Under the pieces are notes generated by a model. The model searched no databases. It saw only the letters and a list, made by a program, of their open reading frames with translations, and was not told where the DNA came from. Below, piece after piece: positions 8,522 through 16,845 of a stretch of 64,000 nt of DNA. A program made the position numbers and the translations under genes. This stretch comes from Duganella phyllosphaerae (GTDB taxonomy: Bacteria; Pseudomonadota; Gammaproteobacteria; Burkholderiales; Burkholderiaceae_D), in contig NZ_LROM01000096.1 of assembly GCF_001758785.1 (NCBI RefSeq), positions 1 to 64,000 on the forward strand, given 5' to 3'. The number at the start of each line of letters is the position of its first letter. Position 1 is the stretch's first letter.

Positions 8522-9817
8522 TCATGTGGTGATTTTTCCGATCGCGGTGGTGAATTTATCGAGTTCTGCGGTGGTGGTGAACAGGGCTGGCGTCACGCGC
8601 AGGCAGGCGCCGCCTGCCGGTCCCTTGCGGGGCACCGTGAAGATGCCGTACTGGTCGATCAGAATCTTTTGCAGGGCGACGTTGTCTGTAAAACTTGTCT
8701 TGCCGGCCAGGCGCAGCGAGGTGACGGCGCCGCTCATGTCGTCGGGGGCCAGGATCTGCACCTTGCTGTTGCCGCGCAGTTGCGCCACCCAGTGGTCGCG
8801 CAGATGGCGCAGGCGGGCGCCCTTGTTGCGGGTGCCCATGGCGTCGTGCTGGCGCAGCGCATCGGGGATGGTCATCAGCGCGGCGGCGTTGACGGTGCCG
8901 GCCAGTACCCGCGCGCGGATGTCGGTGGGAGCGTAGTCGGCGTTGCCCAGGTGGACGCCGATCGCACTCATTCTCTCCTTGCGGATGTAAATGAAGCCCA
9001 GGCCCAGCGGCGCGCCGATCCATTTATGCAGATTGCCACCGACGAAGTCCGCCTGCAGGTCGGGCAGCTGGTAGTCGAGCTGCCCCCATGACTGCGCCAC
9101 GTCCACGATCACATCGACGCCGCGCGCCTTGGCCATCTTCACCAGTTCCGCAATCGGGTACACCAGGCCGGTGCGGTGGCTGATGTGGGTCAGCAGCAGC
9201 AACCGCGTACGCGGGTGGGCCTTGAGCGCCTGCTCGTACGCGTCCAGCACGCCCTGGCGCGTGGCCGGCTCGGGGGTGGTCACCATGGCCACCGTGGCGC
9301 CACGGCGCGCGGCCAGATCGTTCATGGCGTACTGCATCGAATCGTAGTCGAGGTCGCCATACATGATGGTGTCGCCGGCCTTGAGCAGCTGGTAGTTGCT
9401 GATCAGGTTTTGCAGCGATTCGGTGGCGCCGCGCGTGAGCGCCACCTCGTCGGTGGGCACGCCCAGGTGCTGCGCCAGCGTGGCGCGGATGGCCTCGATA
9501 CCCTGGCGGTCGAACTCGCGCCGCAGGAAGTACGAGTTGTCGCGGTTGAGACGGTCGATATTGCGCTTGAAGTCGTCCGCCACCGCGCGCGTCATGATGC
9601 CGTAGTAGGCGTTTTCCAGGTTGATGAAGTCGCCACTGACGTCGTAGTGCGACCGGATCTCGCGCCAGTACGCTTCGTCGCGCACCACTTGCGCGACCGG
9701 GCCGGCTGGCGCCTTGATGAACGGCGTCTGCGCCTGCGCGTGCAGCGCAGGCGTTGCGCCAACGGTGCCGGCGGCAATCATGGAACCCTGGAGAAAGGTG
9801 CGGCGGCTGATGGTCAT
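8522..9817 (-). CDS. Tat-exported aminotransferase class V-fold protein
   Basis: A 431-residue PLP-dependent enzyme of the isopenicillin-N-epimerase-like (CefD) group. It begins with a Tat signal ('SRRTFLQGSMIAAGTVGA'), so it should fold in the cytoplasm and be exported to the periplasm. PLP-fold landmarks are 'GATES' (130-134), 'VIVDVAQSWGQ' with Asp239, and the Schiff-base lysine in 'GNLHKWIGAPLG' (Lys265). AAGGA precedes the ATG. The gene is divergent from a LysR gene across 136 bases. A cytoplasmic paralogue lies at 14647-15828. The substrate is unknown. Confidence 0.87.
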   Translation of the reverse strand: MTISRRTFLQGSMIAAGTVGATPALHAQAQTPFIKAPAGPVAQVVRDEAYWREIRSHYDVSGDFINLENAYYGIMTRAVADDFKRNIDRLNRDNSYFLRREFDRQGIEAIRATLAQHLGVPTDEVALTRGATESLQNLISNYQLLKAGDTIMYGDLDYDSMQYAMNDLAARRGATVAMVTTPEPATRQGVLDAYEQALKAHPRTRLLLLTHISHRTGLVYPIAELVKMAKARGVDVIVDVAQSWGQLDYQLPDLQADFVGGNLHKWIGAPLGLGFIYIRKERMSAIGVHLGNADYAPTDIRARVLAGTVNAAALMTIPDALRQHDAMGTRNKGARLRHLRDHWVAQLRGNSKVQILAPDDMSGAVTSLRLAGKTSFTDNVALQKILIDQYGIFTVPRKGPAGGACLRVTPALFTTTAELDKFTTAIGKITT

Positions 9818-9916
9818 GGCGGTCCTTTAGGTGATGGATGATGGGTGATGAGCGAGGGACGATCAGCGCATTGTAGGCAAACGCGACCGCCGTGCTTGCT
9901 GCCCGACTTCGCAAGC

Positions 9917-9933
9917 TATAAACTGGGCTTATA
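9917..9933. promoter_or_regulatory. Probable LysR operator, TATAA-N7-TTATA
   Basis: A perfect 5-7-5 inverted repeat (TATAAACTGGGCTTATA) lies in the divergent region, 20 bases before the LysR ATG. It has the T-N11-A character of LysR sites and would let the regulator control itself and the aminotransferase gene. Confidence 0.5.
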
Positions 9934-9953
9934 CCCTCAAGCTACCGTCGACC

Positions 9954-10868
9954 ATGCTGCTCCGCGAAATCGAGATCTTCCGCGCCGTGATGACGGCCGG
10001 CTCCGCCAGCAAGGCGGCGCGCCTGCTCAACCTGACGCAGCCGGCCGTGAGCCTGTCGCTACGCAAGCTGGAAACCCATGCCGGTCTGGCGCTGTTCGAA
10101 CGCGTACGGGGCAAGCTGGTGCCCACCCAGGAGGCGCATGCGCTGCTGGCCGAGGTGCATCGCTGTTTCGTGGGTTTGGATGCCATCGAACACCGGCTGC
10201 GCAGCCTGCGCCAGTTTGGTGTCAACCGCATCCGCATCGCCAGCCTGCCGGGCATGGGCGTGGGTTTTCTGCCGCGCGTGCTCAGCGAACTGCAACTAAG
10301 CGAGCGCATGGTGAAGGTGTCGTTGCAGATCATGTCGTCGCGCGACGTGCGCGCGCGCCTGCTGGCGGGTGAGGCCGATATCGGCCTGATGGCCGACGAG
10401 GTCAGTGCCGACGGCCTGGAGCACTCGGTGTTCGCCCGCTACAACGGCGTGGTGGCGCTGCCGTTGAAACACCCGCTAGCGCGCAAGAAGGTGATCCGCC
10501 CGGCCGACCTGGCGCGCTACCCGTTCTTGGCGCTCAATCCCGAGGACGGCACCAGCGTGCGGCTCGACGCCATCTTTCGCGCCCACGGCGTCGTACCCGA
10601 AACGGTGGTCGAAACACCGTATACGATCAGCTTATGCGAGCTGGTACGCCACAACGTCGGCATCGCCATCGTCAACCCGGTCACCGCGCTCGATTACGCA
10701 GGCCGCGACATCGTGCTGCGGCGTTTTTCGGAAACCCTCGCATACGGCTGCCAGCTGGTCATGCCGGCCGGGCGGCCACTGACACCGTTCGCCCAGCAAC
10801 TGCTGGCCACCATGCGCGCGCGGCTGGCGGCCGACCTGGCCGGGCTCGATGCGTCGCTGGACGGCTGA
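9954..10868 (+). CDS. LysR family transcriptional regulator
   Basis: 304 residues. The N-terminal winged helix-turn-helix ('AVMTAGSASKAARLLNLTQP' then 'AVSLSLRKLETHAGLALFER') is followed by a periplasmic-binding-protein-like effector domain. No clear Shine-Dalgarno precedes the ATG at 9954. Divergence from the Tat-exported aminotransferase, with an inverted repeat between them, suggests it controls that gene. The effector ligand is unknown. Confidence 0.92.
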   Translation: MLLREIEIFRAVMTAGSASKAARLLNLTQPAVSLSLRKLETHAGLALFERVRGKLVPTQEAHALLAEVHRCFVGLDAIEHRLRSLRQFGVNRIRIASLPGMGVGFLPRVLSELQLSERMVKVSLQIMSSRDVRARLLAGEADIGLMADEVSADGLEHSVFARYNGVVALPLKHPLARKKVIRPADLARYPFLALNPEDGTSVRLDAIFRAHGVVPETVVETPYTISLCELVRHNVGIAIVNPVTALDYAGRDIVLRRFSETLAYGCQLVMPAGRPLTPFAQQLLATMRARLAADLAGLDASLDG

Positions 10869-10899
10869 GCCTGGCTGCTGATGTAGTAAGAACTGTGTT

Positions 10900-12045
10900 T
10901 TAGGCAGCATTGCCCATGATCTGCCGGCCCGCATCGATGCCCCAGCTCACCAGCTGGCGGCCATGGCGCAGCTGGTCCGGCTCCCAGCGCGCCAGCGCGC
11001 CGTCGATGTCGGCGCCGCCGTGGGCGAGGGCCAGCGCCAGCGCGTGGGCATTGGCGGCAGCCTTGGCGGCGCCGCCGGCCGTATGGGGGCGCGGGATGAA
11101 GGCGGCGTCGCCGATCAGCACCGTACGGCCGAACACCATGCGCGGGGTTTCCAGGTCGACAATGGTTTGCAGGAACGGCTGCGCGGTCGCCTCCACCAGC
11201 TGCCGCAAAGGCGGCGCCAGCATGGCGCGCGCGTCCGCAAGCAGGTCGTCGTGGTCCACCTGCTTGACCGCTCCCGGATGCAGCGAGTAGCGGCGGCGCC
11301 GGCCGCTGGTGTCGGTCATCAGGGCATCGAGCGCAGCGCCGGCGGCGACGTTGCGGTACCACACCCAATTCCAGCGCCGCGCGCCCTTGGCGACCGACTC
11401 GTCCTGGCCCGGCACCATGTACTCGAGCAGCTGGTGGCCCTGGCCCTGCTGGAAGGTAAACACCTGTTCCAGCAGGCGGAACGCGGCGCCGTCGAGGGCG
11501 TGCTCGGGCACCAGGCCGCGCCACGCCACGTAGCCGGCATACGCGGGCACCGACTGCGGCAACAGTTGCGCCCGCACCGCCGAGGAAGGGCCGTCGGCGC
11601 CGACGAGCAGGTCGCCGGTGGCCAGGTGGCCGCTGGTGAAGTGGGCGGTGACCTGGCCGTCATGCTGCTCGAAGCGGTCGAGCTGCTGGCCCGCTTCGAT
11701 GATGCCATCGGGCAGGGCCCGGCGCAGCAGCGCATACAGCTTGTTCCACGACGACTGCACCTGCGGCATATGGGCGCGCTGCAGCACGTCGCCGCTGGCG
11801 GTAAGGAAAATGCGGTCGCCCGACCGCACGCCGATGCTGGCGTCATGCTGCACACCGGCATAGTCGAAGGCGGCCGTCACGTCGGGCTGCAGGACGATGC
11901 CTCCCCCGCGTCCGCTCAAGGCGTGCGGCGAGCGCTCGAACACCTGCACCTGCCAGCCGGCGGCGCGCAGGCAGGTGGCGGCCAACAGGCCGGCCAGCGA
12001 GCCGCCGATGATCAGGGCGCGGCGGGGGAGGTTGTTGTCGGTCAT
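10900..12045 (-). CDS. FAD-dependent monooxygenase
   Basis: A 381-residue class A flavoprotein monooxygenase. The N-terminal FAD-binding fold is 'ALIIGGSLAGLLAATCLRAAG'-like, with the acidic end of strand 2 in 'VFERSP'. The 'DG' motif region is 'LLVGADGPSSAVR', and the second FAD motif is 'VLIGDAAFIPRPHTAGGA'. It resembles 2,6-dihydroxypyridine/salicylate-type hydroxylases, but the substrate cannot be assigned. The ATG at 12045 follows a CCAGGA ribosome-binding site and is preferred over longer upstream frames. It converges on the LysR gene 31 bases away and has no catabolic neighbours. Confidence 0.85.
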   Translation of the reverse strand: MTDNNLPRRALIIGGSLAGLLAATCLRAAGWQVQVFERSPHALSGRGGGIVLQPDVTAAFDYAGVQHDASIGVRSGDRIFLTASGDVLQRAHMPQVQSSWNKLYALLRRALPDGIIEAGQQLDRFEQHDGQVTAHFTSGHLATGDLLVGADGPSSAVRAQLLPQSVPAYAGYVAWRGLVPEHALDGAAFRLLEQVFTFQQGQGHQLLEYMVPGQDESVAKGARRWNWVWYRNVAAGAALDALMTDTSGRRRRYSLHPGAVKQVDHDDLLADARAMLAPPLRQLVEATAQPFLQTIVDLETPRMVFGRTVLIGDAAFIPRPHTAGGAAKAAANAHALALALAHGGADIDGALARWEPDQLRHGRQLVSWGIDAGRQIMGNAA

Positions 12046-12148
12046 GGCGGGGTCCTGGCAGCGAGGTAAGAGATGATGCAATTTTGCGCCTGTTGCGGGC
12101 ACCCGTAACGTCCCGGATGGGAGGGAAAACCACACATCAAAAATTCAC

Positions 12149-12177
12149 GTGCCAATTTATATAAGTGCTTATATAAT
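12149..12177 (+). promoter_or_regulatory. Promoter of the CPBP-marR operon
   Basis: A perfect TATAAT lies at 12172-12177, with a -35-like GTGCCA (4/6) at 12149-12154 and a 17-base spacer. The -10 is embedded in a palindromic operator. Confidence 0.6.
12157..12176. promoter_or_regulatory. Palindromic operator, probably for the MarR regulator
   Basis: A perfect 20-base inverted repeat, TTATATAAG-TG-CTTATATAA, has nine-base arms and the size typical of MarR-family sites. It overlaps the -10 of the operon that encodes a MarR protein, so autorepression is the simplest reading. Confidence 0.65.
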
Positions 12178-12214
12178 TGGCGTCATCGATGGTCAACCCA
12201 ACCCCGGAGTCGCA

Positions 12215-13075
12215 ATGGATATCGCCCACTACCCGCCCGCCACCACAGGCCTCACCCGTTTTACTGTCGTCCGCATCGTGCTTGCGCTGCTGGCGGTCTG
12301 CCTGCCGGTGGCGCTGGTGCTGATCGCCTCGAACCAGATTGCCGACAAGGCGCTGCGTGCGTACTGGCCGCCGCTGCTGGCCACCGCGCTCGGTGTCACG
12401 GGCTACCTGTACTGCGTGCGCAAGCTGGAACAACGCGTGGCCTCGGAACTTGGGGGAGCGGCATTGCGGCGCGAACTGGGCATGGGGCTGGGCCTCGGTA
12501 CCCTGCTGTTCCTGGCGGTGATGGCGCTGGCCGCCACCGGCGGCATCCAGTGGCTGGGCTTCGGCGGCTGGCGCACGCTGCCCAAGTCGCTCACCGAGAT
12601 GCTGTTCGTGGCGGTGATCGAGGAGATCGTGTTTCGCGGCGTACTGCTGCGCATCACCGAGCGCGCGGTGGGCAGCTGGGCGGCGCTGATCGTCTCGGCG
12701 CTGCTGTTCGGGCTGGCGCATGTGCCCAATGACGGTGTCACCGCGCTGGCCGTGATCAACACCGTGGTGGCCGGCCTGCTGTTCGGCGCCGCCTACCTGG
12801 CCACGCGCCGCCTGTGGCTCACCATCGGCATCCACTTTGCCTGGAACTTCGTCTCCAGCGGCGTGTTTTCGGTGCCCACGTCGGGCAATCCGGGGCACGG
12901 CCTGCTACAGTTGCAGTTCACCGGCCCGACCTGGCTCACCGGCGGCGCTTACGGCCTCGAGGCCTCGGCCGCCACCCTGGTCGTGCTGGCCGTTGCCACC
13001 GCGTGGCTGTTGCGCCAGGCCCGGCGCGCCCACCATCTTGCCCCGCGACGGGGCGGAAAGAACACCACATTGTGA
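12215..13075 (+). CDS. CPBP family intramembrane glutamic endopeptidase
   Basis: A 286-residue polytopic membrane protein of the CAAX protease/bacteriocin-processing (Abi) family. It has the diagnostic motifs 'EEIVFRG' (motif 1), 'FGLAHVPNDG' (motif 2) and 'HFAWNF' (motif 3), and about seven hydrophobic segments. A GGAG box lies five bases before the ATG at 12215, so the in-frame start at 12149 is rejected; it would also run through the operator. The stop codon overlaps the GTG start of the MarR gene, indicating translational coupling. The substrate is unknown. Confidence 0.88.
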   Translation: MDIAHYPPATTGLTRFTVVRIVLALLAVCLPVALVLIASNQIADKALRAYWPPLLATALGVTGYLYCVRKLEQRVASELGGAALRRELGMGLGLGTLLFLAVMALAATGGIQWLGFGGWRTLPKSLTEMLFVAVIEEIVFRGVLLRITERAVGSWAALIVSALLFGLAHVPNDGVTALAVINTVVAGLLFGAAYLATRRLWLTIGIHFAWNFVSSGVFSVPTSGNPGHGLLQLQFTGPTWLTGGAYGLEASAATLVVLAVATAWLLRQARRAHHLAPRRGGKNTTL

Positions 13076-13542
13076 AGCAGGGACTGGGAACACAATTGCG
13101 CCACCTGATCGAACTGCTCGACGGCGCGGTCGAGCAGTCTTACCTCGACGCGGGCCTGACCTACCGGCCGCGCTACACGCCGGTGATGAAAGCGCTGCTG
13201 CAACGCGAACCACTGACCATCGGCGAGATCGCCATCCAGGCCGGCATCACCCAGCCGGCCGCCACTCAGACCGTGGCGCTGATGGTCAAGGAAGGCTTGC
13301 TGACGGCTGCCGCCGGCAAGCTCGATGGCCGCCAGAAAGTGATCAAGCTCAGCAAGAATGGGCGCGCCCTGCTCGGGCAGATCCAGCAGTGCTGGCAGGC
13401 CACGGCGGCAGCGGCGGACAACCTCGACGCGCAATTGCCTTACCCGCTGTCCACCGCCCTGGCACAGGCCATCGCCGCACTGGAGCAGCAGCCATTCGGC
13501 GCCCGCATCCGCGCCGCACGGGCTGCGCAGTCCGATCAATAA
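13072..13542 (+). CDS. MarR family transcriptional regulator
   Basis: 156 residues, starting at a GTG that overlaps the preceding TGA (GTGA). Its winged helix-turn-helix is 'TIGEIAIQAGITQPAATQTV' followed by 'ALMVKEGLL' and the basic wing 'GKLDGRQKVIKLS'. MarR proteins usually repress their own operon, and a perfect palindrome covers the operon promoter at 12157-12176. The inducing ligand and any other targets are unknown. Confidence 0.88.
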   Translation: MKQGLGTQLRHLIELLDGAVEQSYLDAGLTYRPRYTPVMKALLQREPLTIGEIAIQAGITQPAATQTVALMVKEGLLTAAAGKLDGRQKVIKLSKNGRALLGQIQQCWQATAAAADNLDAQLPYPLSTALAQAIAALEQQPFGARIRAARAAQSDQ

Positions 13543-13756
13543 TCAAATAAATGAAGAGTTCGGTTACAAAGTGTGAATATTTAAAGTTTCCAATATGATA
13601 TGTTTCGGTTTATAAAAATATTATATTTATATAAACTAAACACTAGGGAAACTTCAGTTTCAGCAGCGTATTTTTATTTTATTCCAAGGAATTATTGGAA
13701 TAAGAAAATATACGTTTCCGTGACTGTTATTATTTAATCCACTGATCGGACTCTCC
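13543..13756. other. AT-rich island upstream of a PEP-CTERM gene
   Basis: About 210 bases of strikingly low GC against GC-rich surroundings. It is full of TTTATA words and contains one clear stem-loop (13679-13703). It probably contains the PEP-CTERM gene promoter. No gene is visible in it. Confidence 0.5.
13679..13703 (+). promoter_or_regulatory. Inverted repeat in the PEP-CTERM leader
   Basis: Perfect nine-base arms TTATTCCAA/TTGGAATAA with a seven-base loop, 53 bases before the start codon. It could be an operator or an mRNA 5' stem-loop. Confidence 0.45.
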
Positions 13757-14578
13757 ATGAAAAAACTCACGCTGTGCGCCCTGACCTCCCTGTTTGCCCT
13801 CTCCAACTATGCCGCTGCCGGTCCAGTGACCAGCGGTTTTAATAACCTTGGTACCGTTGAACTGTGCGACGATTGCTACACGTCGGAAGTGGCGATCGGT
13901 TTTAACGCCAACTACTTCGGCGACACCTACAATACTACCTATGTCAGCAATAACGGGTATATCACTTTCGGTACCGGCCAAGGGGATTACACGCCCACCG
14001 GTCTGACCGCTAATTACTTGGGCGCACCGATTATTGCGCCATTTTTCTCCGACGTCGATACCCGGGCGGCAGCAGGCGGCACCGTCACCTACGGCAACGG
14101 CACCTACGCGGGCGGGAACGCCTTCGGCGTGACCTGGAACCAGGTCGGCTACTTCGCCGCGCGCGACGACAAGCTCAATACCTTCCAGATGATCCTGGTG
14201 GACCGCAACGCCACCGGCGCCGGCAACTTCGACATCTACTTCAATTACAATCAGGTGCTGTGGGAAACCGGCGAGGCGGACGAAGGCGTGGACGGCCTGG
14301 GCGGTATTTCCGCATCGGTGGGCTTTGCCAACGGCAGCGGCGCGGCCGGCACCTACAACCAGCTGGCCGGTTCGCTGGTCAACGGCGCGCTGCTCGACGG
14401 CGGCGTCAACGCGCTCACCGCCAACAGCAATAACGGCGTCACTGGCCAGTACCTGTTCCAGGTGCGCAACGGCGTGATCACCGCCGTACCGGAACCGGAA
14501 ACCTATGCCATGCTGCTCGCCGGCCTGGGCCTGGTGGGCGCCATGAGCCGCCGCCGCCAGCGCAAGGCTGCGGTTTGA
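13757..14578 (+). CDS. NIDO-like PEP-CTERM sorting-domain protein
   Basis: A 273-residue secreted protein. The signal peptide is 'MKKLTLCALTSLFALSNYAA'. The body ('VSNNGYITFG', 'APIIAPFFSDVDTR', 'NAFGVTWNQVGYF', 'NTFQMILVDR', 'FDIYFNYNQVLWETGEAD') resembles the extracellular nidogen-like NIDO domain. The C-terminus is a PEP-CTERM signal: 'VPEPETYAMLLAGLGLVGA' followed by the basic 'MSRRRQRKA'. It is probably exported and exosortase-processed, with an adhesion or matrix role inferred from NIDO proteins. Its promoter region is an unusual AT island. Confidence 0.9.
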   Translation: MKKLTLCALTSLFALSNYAAAGPVTSGFNNLGTVELCDDCYTSEVAIGFNANYFGDTYNTTYVSNNGYITFGTGQGDYTPTGLTANYLGAPIIAPFFSDVDTRAAAGGTVTYGNGTYAGGNAFGVTWNQVGYFAARDDKLNTFQMILVDRNATGAGNFDIYFNYNQVLWETGEADEGVDGLGGISASVGFANGSGAAGTYNQLAGSLVNGALLDGGVNALTANSNNGVTGQYLFQVRNGVITAVPEPETYAMLLAGLGLVGAMSRRRQRKAAV

Positions 14579-14646
14579 TGCGGTAGTACGTCTCGCGTAC
14601 ACTCCCTGGCAACGCCGCCCGCTGCGGCTTGCCATGGGAGTCCACA

Positions 14647-15828
14647 GTGCCACCACCGATCACCAGCGTCGCTGCCGACGACACCGCGTTCTGGGACGCT
14701 ATCCGCGCACAGTACGCGCCCTCGCCCGATTTCATCAACCTGGAAAACGGCTACTTCGGCATGCCCGCCAACCCGGTGCGCGCCGCCTTGCGCCGCTACC
14801 AGGACGAAGTCGATGCCGAGAACAGTTATTTCCTGCGCCAGCGCTGGCCGCAACGCCTGGCACAGGTTCGCCAGGCGCTGGCAGCCTTCACCGGCGTCGA
14901 TGCGGCGGAGCTGCTGATCACGCGCAGCGCCGTGGAGTCGCTCAACATCGTCTTGCAGGGCTACCCGTTCGCGCCCGGCGACGCGATCGTGTACGCCCAC
15001 CACGACTACGACAGCGCGCTCGATATCGTCGCCGCCCTGGCTGCGCGGCGCGGCGTGGTGCCGCTGGTGGTCGACGCTCCGCGCGATCCCGTCAGCGACG
15101 CCGAGATCGTGGCGGCCTACGCGGCTGCCATCACGGCGCGCACGCGGGTGCTGCTGCTGACCCACATCGTGCACCGCACCGGCCAGATCATGCCGGTGGC
15201 GGCGATTGCGGCGATGGCGCGCGCACGCGGTATCGACGTGATCATCGACGCCGCCCATTCGCTGGCGCAGCTCGACTACCGGGTGCCGCAGCTGGGCGCG
15301 CAATTCGTCGTGTTCAACCTGCACAAGTGGGTGGGGGCGCCGCTGGGCACGGGACTGCTGTACGTCGCGCGCGAGCGCATCGCCGACCTCGCGCCGTTCT
15401 ATGCGGACAGCACCCACGCCGCCGCCGATATCGACAAGCTCGGTCACTTCGGCGCGGTGCCGCCGGCGCCGATCATGGCGATCGACGATGCGCTGGCCTT
15501 CCACGCCCGGATCGGCACGGCCAACAAGGAGGCGCGCCTGCGCTGGCTGGCGCGGCGCTGGATGGACGCGGTGCGCCACGTACCTGGCGTGCGCCTGTAC
15601 ACGCCCACCGATCCGGCGCGCCACTGTGCTCTCGGCGCGTTCGGCATCGAGGGAATGGCAGCGGCGGATGTGGCGCAGCGATTAATGGAAGAGCACCGGA
15701 TATTTACCGTGGTGCGCCAGCTGGGGACGGAATCGATCGTGCGGGTGACGCCGCACCTGTACACGCGCGTGGAAGATGTCGATGCGCTGGCGGCGGCGAT
15801 TGTCAGGCTGGCTGCGGCGCGGACATGA
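14647..15828 (+). CDS. Aminotransferase class V-fold PLP-dependent enzyme
   Basis: A 393-residue cytoplasmic relative of the protein at 8522-9817. Both share 'FINLEN.Y.G', 'NSYFLR', 'LLLTHI.HRTG' and 'NLHKW.GAPLG'. The PLP lysine is in 'FNLHKWVGAPLG' and the cofactor Asp in 'VIIDAAHS'. The GTG at 14647 follows GGGAG with six-base spacing and is preferred over a TTG at 14629. There is no signal peptide. It is isopenicillin-N-epimerase/cysteine-desulfurase-like, with unknown substrate. Its last 26 bases overlap the 3' end of the convergent LysR gene. Confidence 0.86.
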   Translation: MPPPITSVAADDTAFWDAIRAQYAPSPDFINLENGYFGMPANPVRAALRRYQDEVDAENSYFLRQRWPQRLAQVRQALAAFTGVDAAELLITRSAVESLNIVLQGYPFAPGDAIVYAHHDYDSALDIVAALAARRGVVPLVVDAPRDPVSDAEIVAAYAAAITARTRVLLLTHIVHRTGQIMPVAAIAAMARARGIDVIIDAAHSLAQLDYRVPQLGAQFVVFNLHKWVGAPLGTGLLYVARERIADLAPFYADSTHAAADIDKLGHFGAVPPAPIMAIDDALAFHARIGTANKEARLRWLARRWMDAVRHVPGVRLYTPTDPARHCALGAFGIEGMAAADVAQRLMEEHRIFTVVRQLGTESIVRVTPHLYTRVEDVDALAAAIVRLAAART

Positions 15829-16744
15829 CGATCTGCCCGCTGTCGGCGCTGGCGTTGGCGCCGGCGAGCAGCATGGCCCGGAAATCTCCCACCAGCGGCC
15901 GCAGGTTGATGCGGTGCCAGGCCGCCCACAATGGCGTGCGGTAGCTGAACCACGGCAGCTCGCGCAGCACCACGCCCGGCGGCGCCTGGTGCCGCAAGCC
16001 CTGCTGCACCATGGCGATGCCCAGTCCCGCCCCCACCAGTCCCAGCGCCGTCAGCGGCTCGGTCGCCTCCATCCGTACGCGCGGGGTAAAACCAGCGCGC
16101 GCGCACTCGGCGATGAAGTTGTCGTGCTGGCGTGCGGTGTCCTTGTGGCGCACCAGGATCCAGTCTTGCGCCGCCAGGTCGGCTGGCGCCAGTGCCGGCA
16201 GCGCGGCCAGCGGGTGGCCGTCGGGCAGCGCCAGCAGCATCGGATCGCGACGTACCAGCGCACTATCGAGGTCGGCATCATCGGGCGCCGGCGGCTCGCA
16301 TAACAGGGCAATATCGAGACTGCGCTGGCGCAGGCCCTCGATCTGCTCGGCCGAGTGCATGTTGTACAGCGCCACGTGCACCTGTGGGCGTTCGCCGCGC
16401 AGCGTGCGCAGGCCGTCGGGCAGCACGCCGGCGTGCATGGCGTTGTCGATGTAGCCGATGCACAGCCCGCCCTCGTCGCCCCGGCCGAGGCGGCGCGCCA
16501 TCGCTTCCAGGCGCGTGGCGTGGACCAGGAAGGCGCGCGTTTCGGTAAGAAAAGTGCGGCCGTCGCGGGTAAGGCGAATGCGCTGTTGGCTGCGCTCGAA
16601 CAGGGTCAGGCCGAGTTTTTCCTCGAGCTGGGCGATCTGCCGGCTCAGCGGCGATTGCGAAATGTGCAGGCGCTCGGCAGCGCGGCCCACGTGTTCTTCC
16701 TCGGCTACGGCGACGAAGTATTGCAGCTGGCGGATATCGAGCAT
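15803..16744 (-). CDS. LysR family transcriptional regulator
   Basis: 313 residues. The helix-turn-helix is 'AVAEEEHVGRAAERLHISQS' followed by 'PLSRQIAQLEEKLGLTLFER', then an effector domain of the BenM/CatM-like type. The ATG at 16744 ('MLDIRQLQYFVAVAEE') is the conventional start. The gene is divergent from an aldo/keto reductase across 101 bases and overlaps the aminotransferase gene at its 3' end, so the reductase is the likeliest target. Confidence 0.92.
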   Translation of the reverse strand: MLDIRQLQYFVAVAEEEHVGRAAERLHISQSPLSRQIAQLEEKLGLTLFERSQQRIRLTRDGRTFLTETRAFLVHATRLEAMARRLGRGDEGGLCIGYIDNAMHAGVLPDGLRTLRGERPQVHVALYNMHSAEQIEGLRQRSLDIALLCEPPAPDDADLDSALVRRDPMLLALPDGHPLAALPALAPADLAAQDWILVRHKDTARQHDNFIAECARAGFTPRVRMEATEPLTALGLVGAGLGIAMVQQGLRHQAPPGVVLRELPWFSYRTPLWAAWHRINLRPLVGDFRAMLLAGANASADSGQIVMSAPQPA

Positions 16745-16782
16745 ATCAGACCTAATCGGACTTAAGATGCGCAAATTATGTC

Positions 16783-16812
16783 TTGGACGGTCTGTAAAAG
16801 TCAAACTACACT
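16783..16812 (+). promoter_or_regulatory. Candidate promoter of the aldo/keto reductase
   Basis: TTGGAC (16783-16788) and TACACT (16807-16812) are separated by 18 bases. They lie in the LysR-reductase divergent region and are followed by an AAGGAG ribosome-binding site before the ATG at 16846. Confidence 0.4.
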
Positions 16813-16845
16813 GGTCTCATTGATTTATCCAGCAAGGAGAACCCC

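Noticed and set aside
16747-16795. AGACC...GGTCT inverted repeat in the LysR-aldo/keto reductase divergent region
   Set aside because: Arms of five to six bases more than 35 bases apart are not a convincing LysR site.
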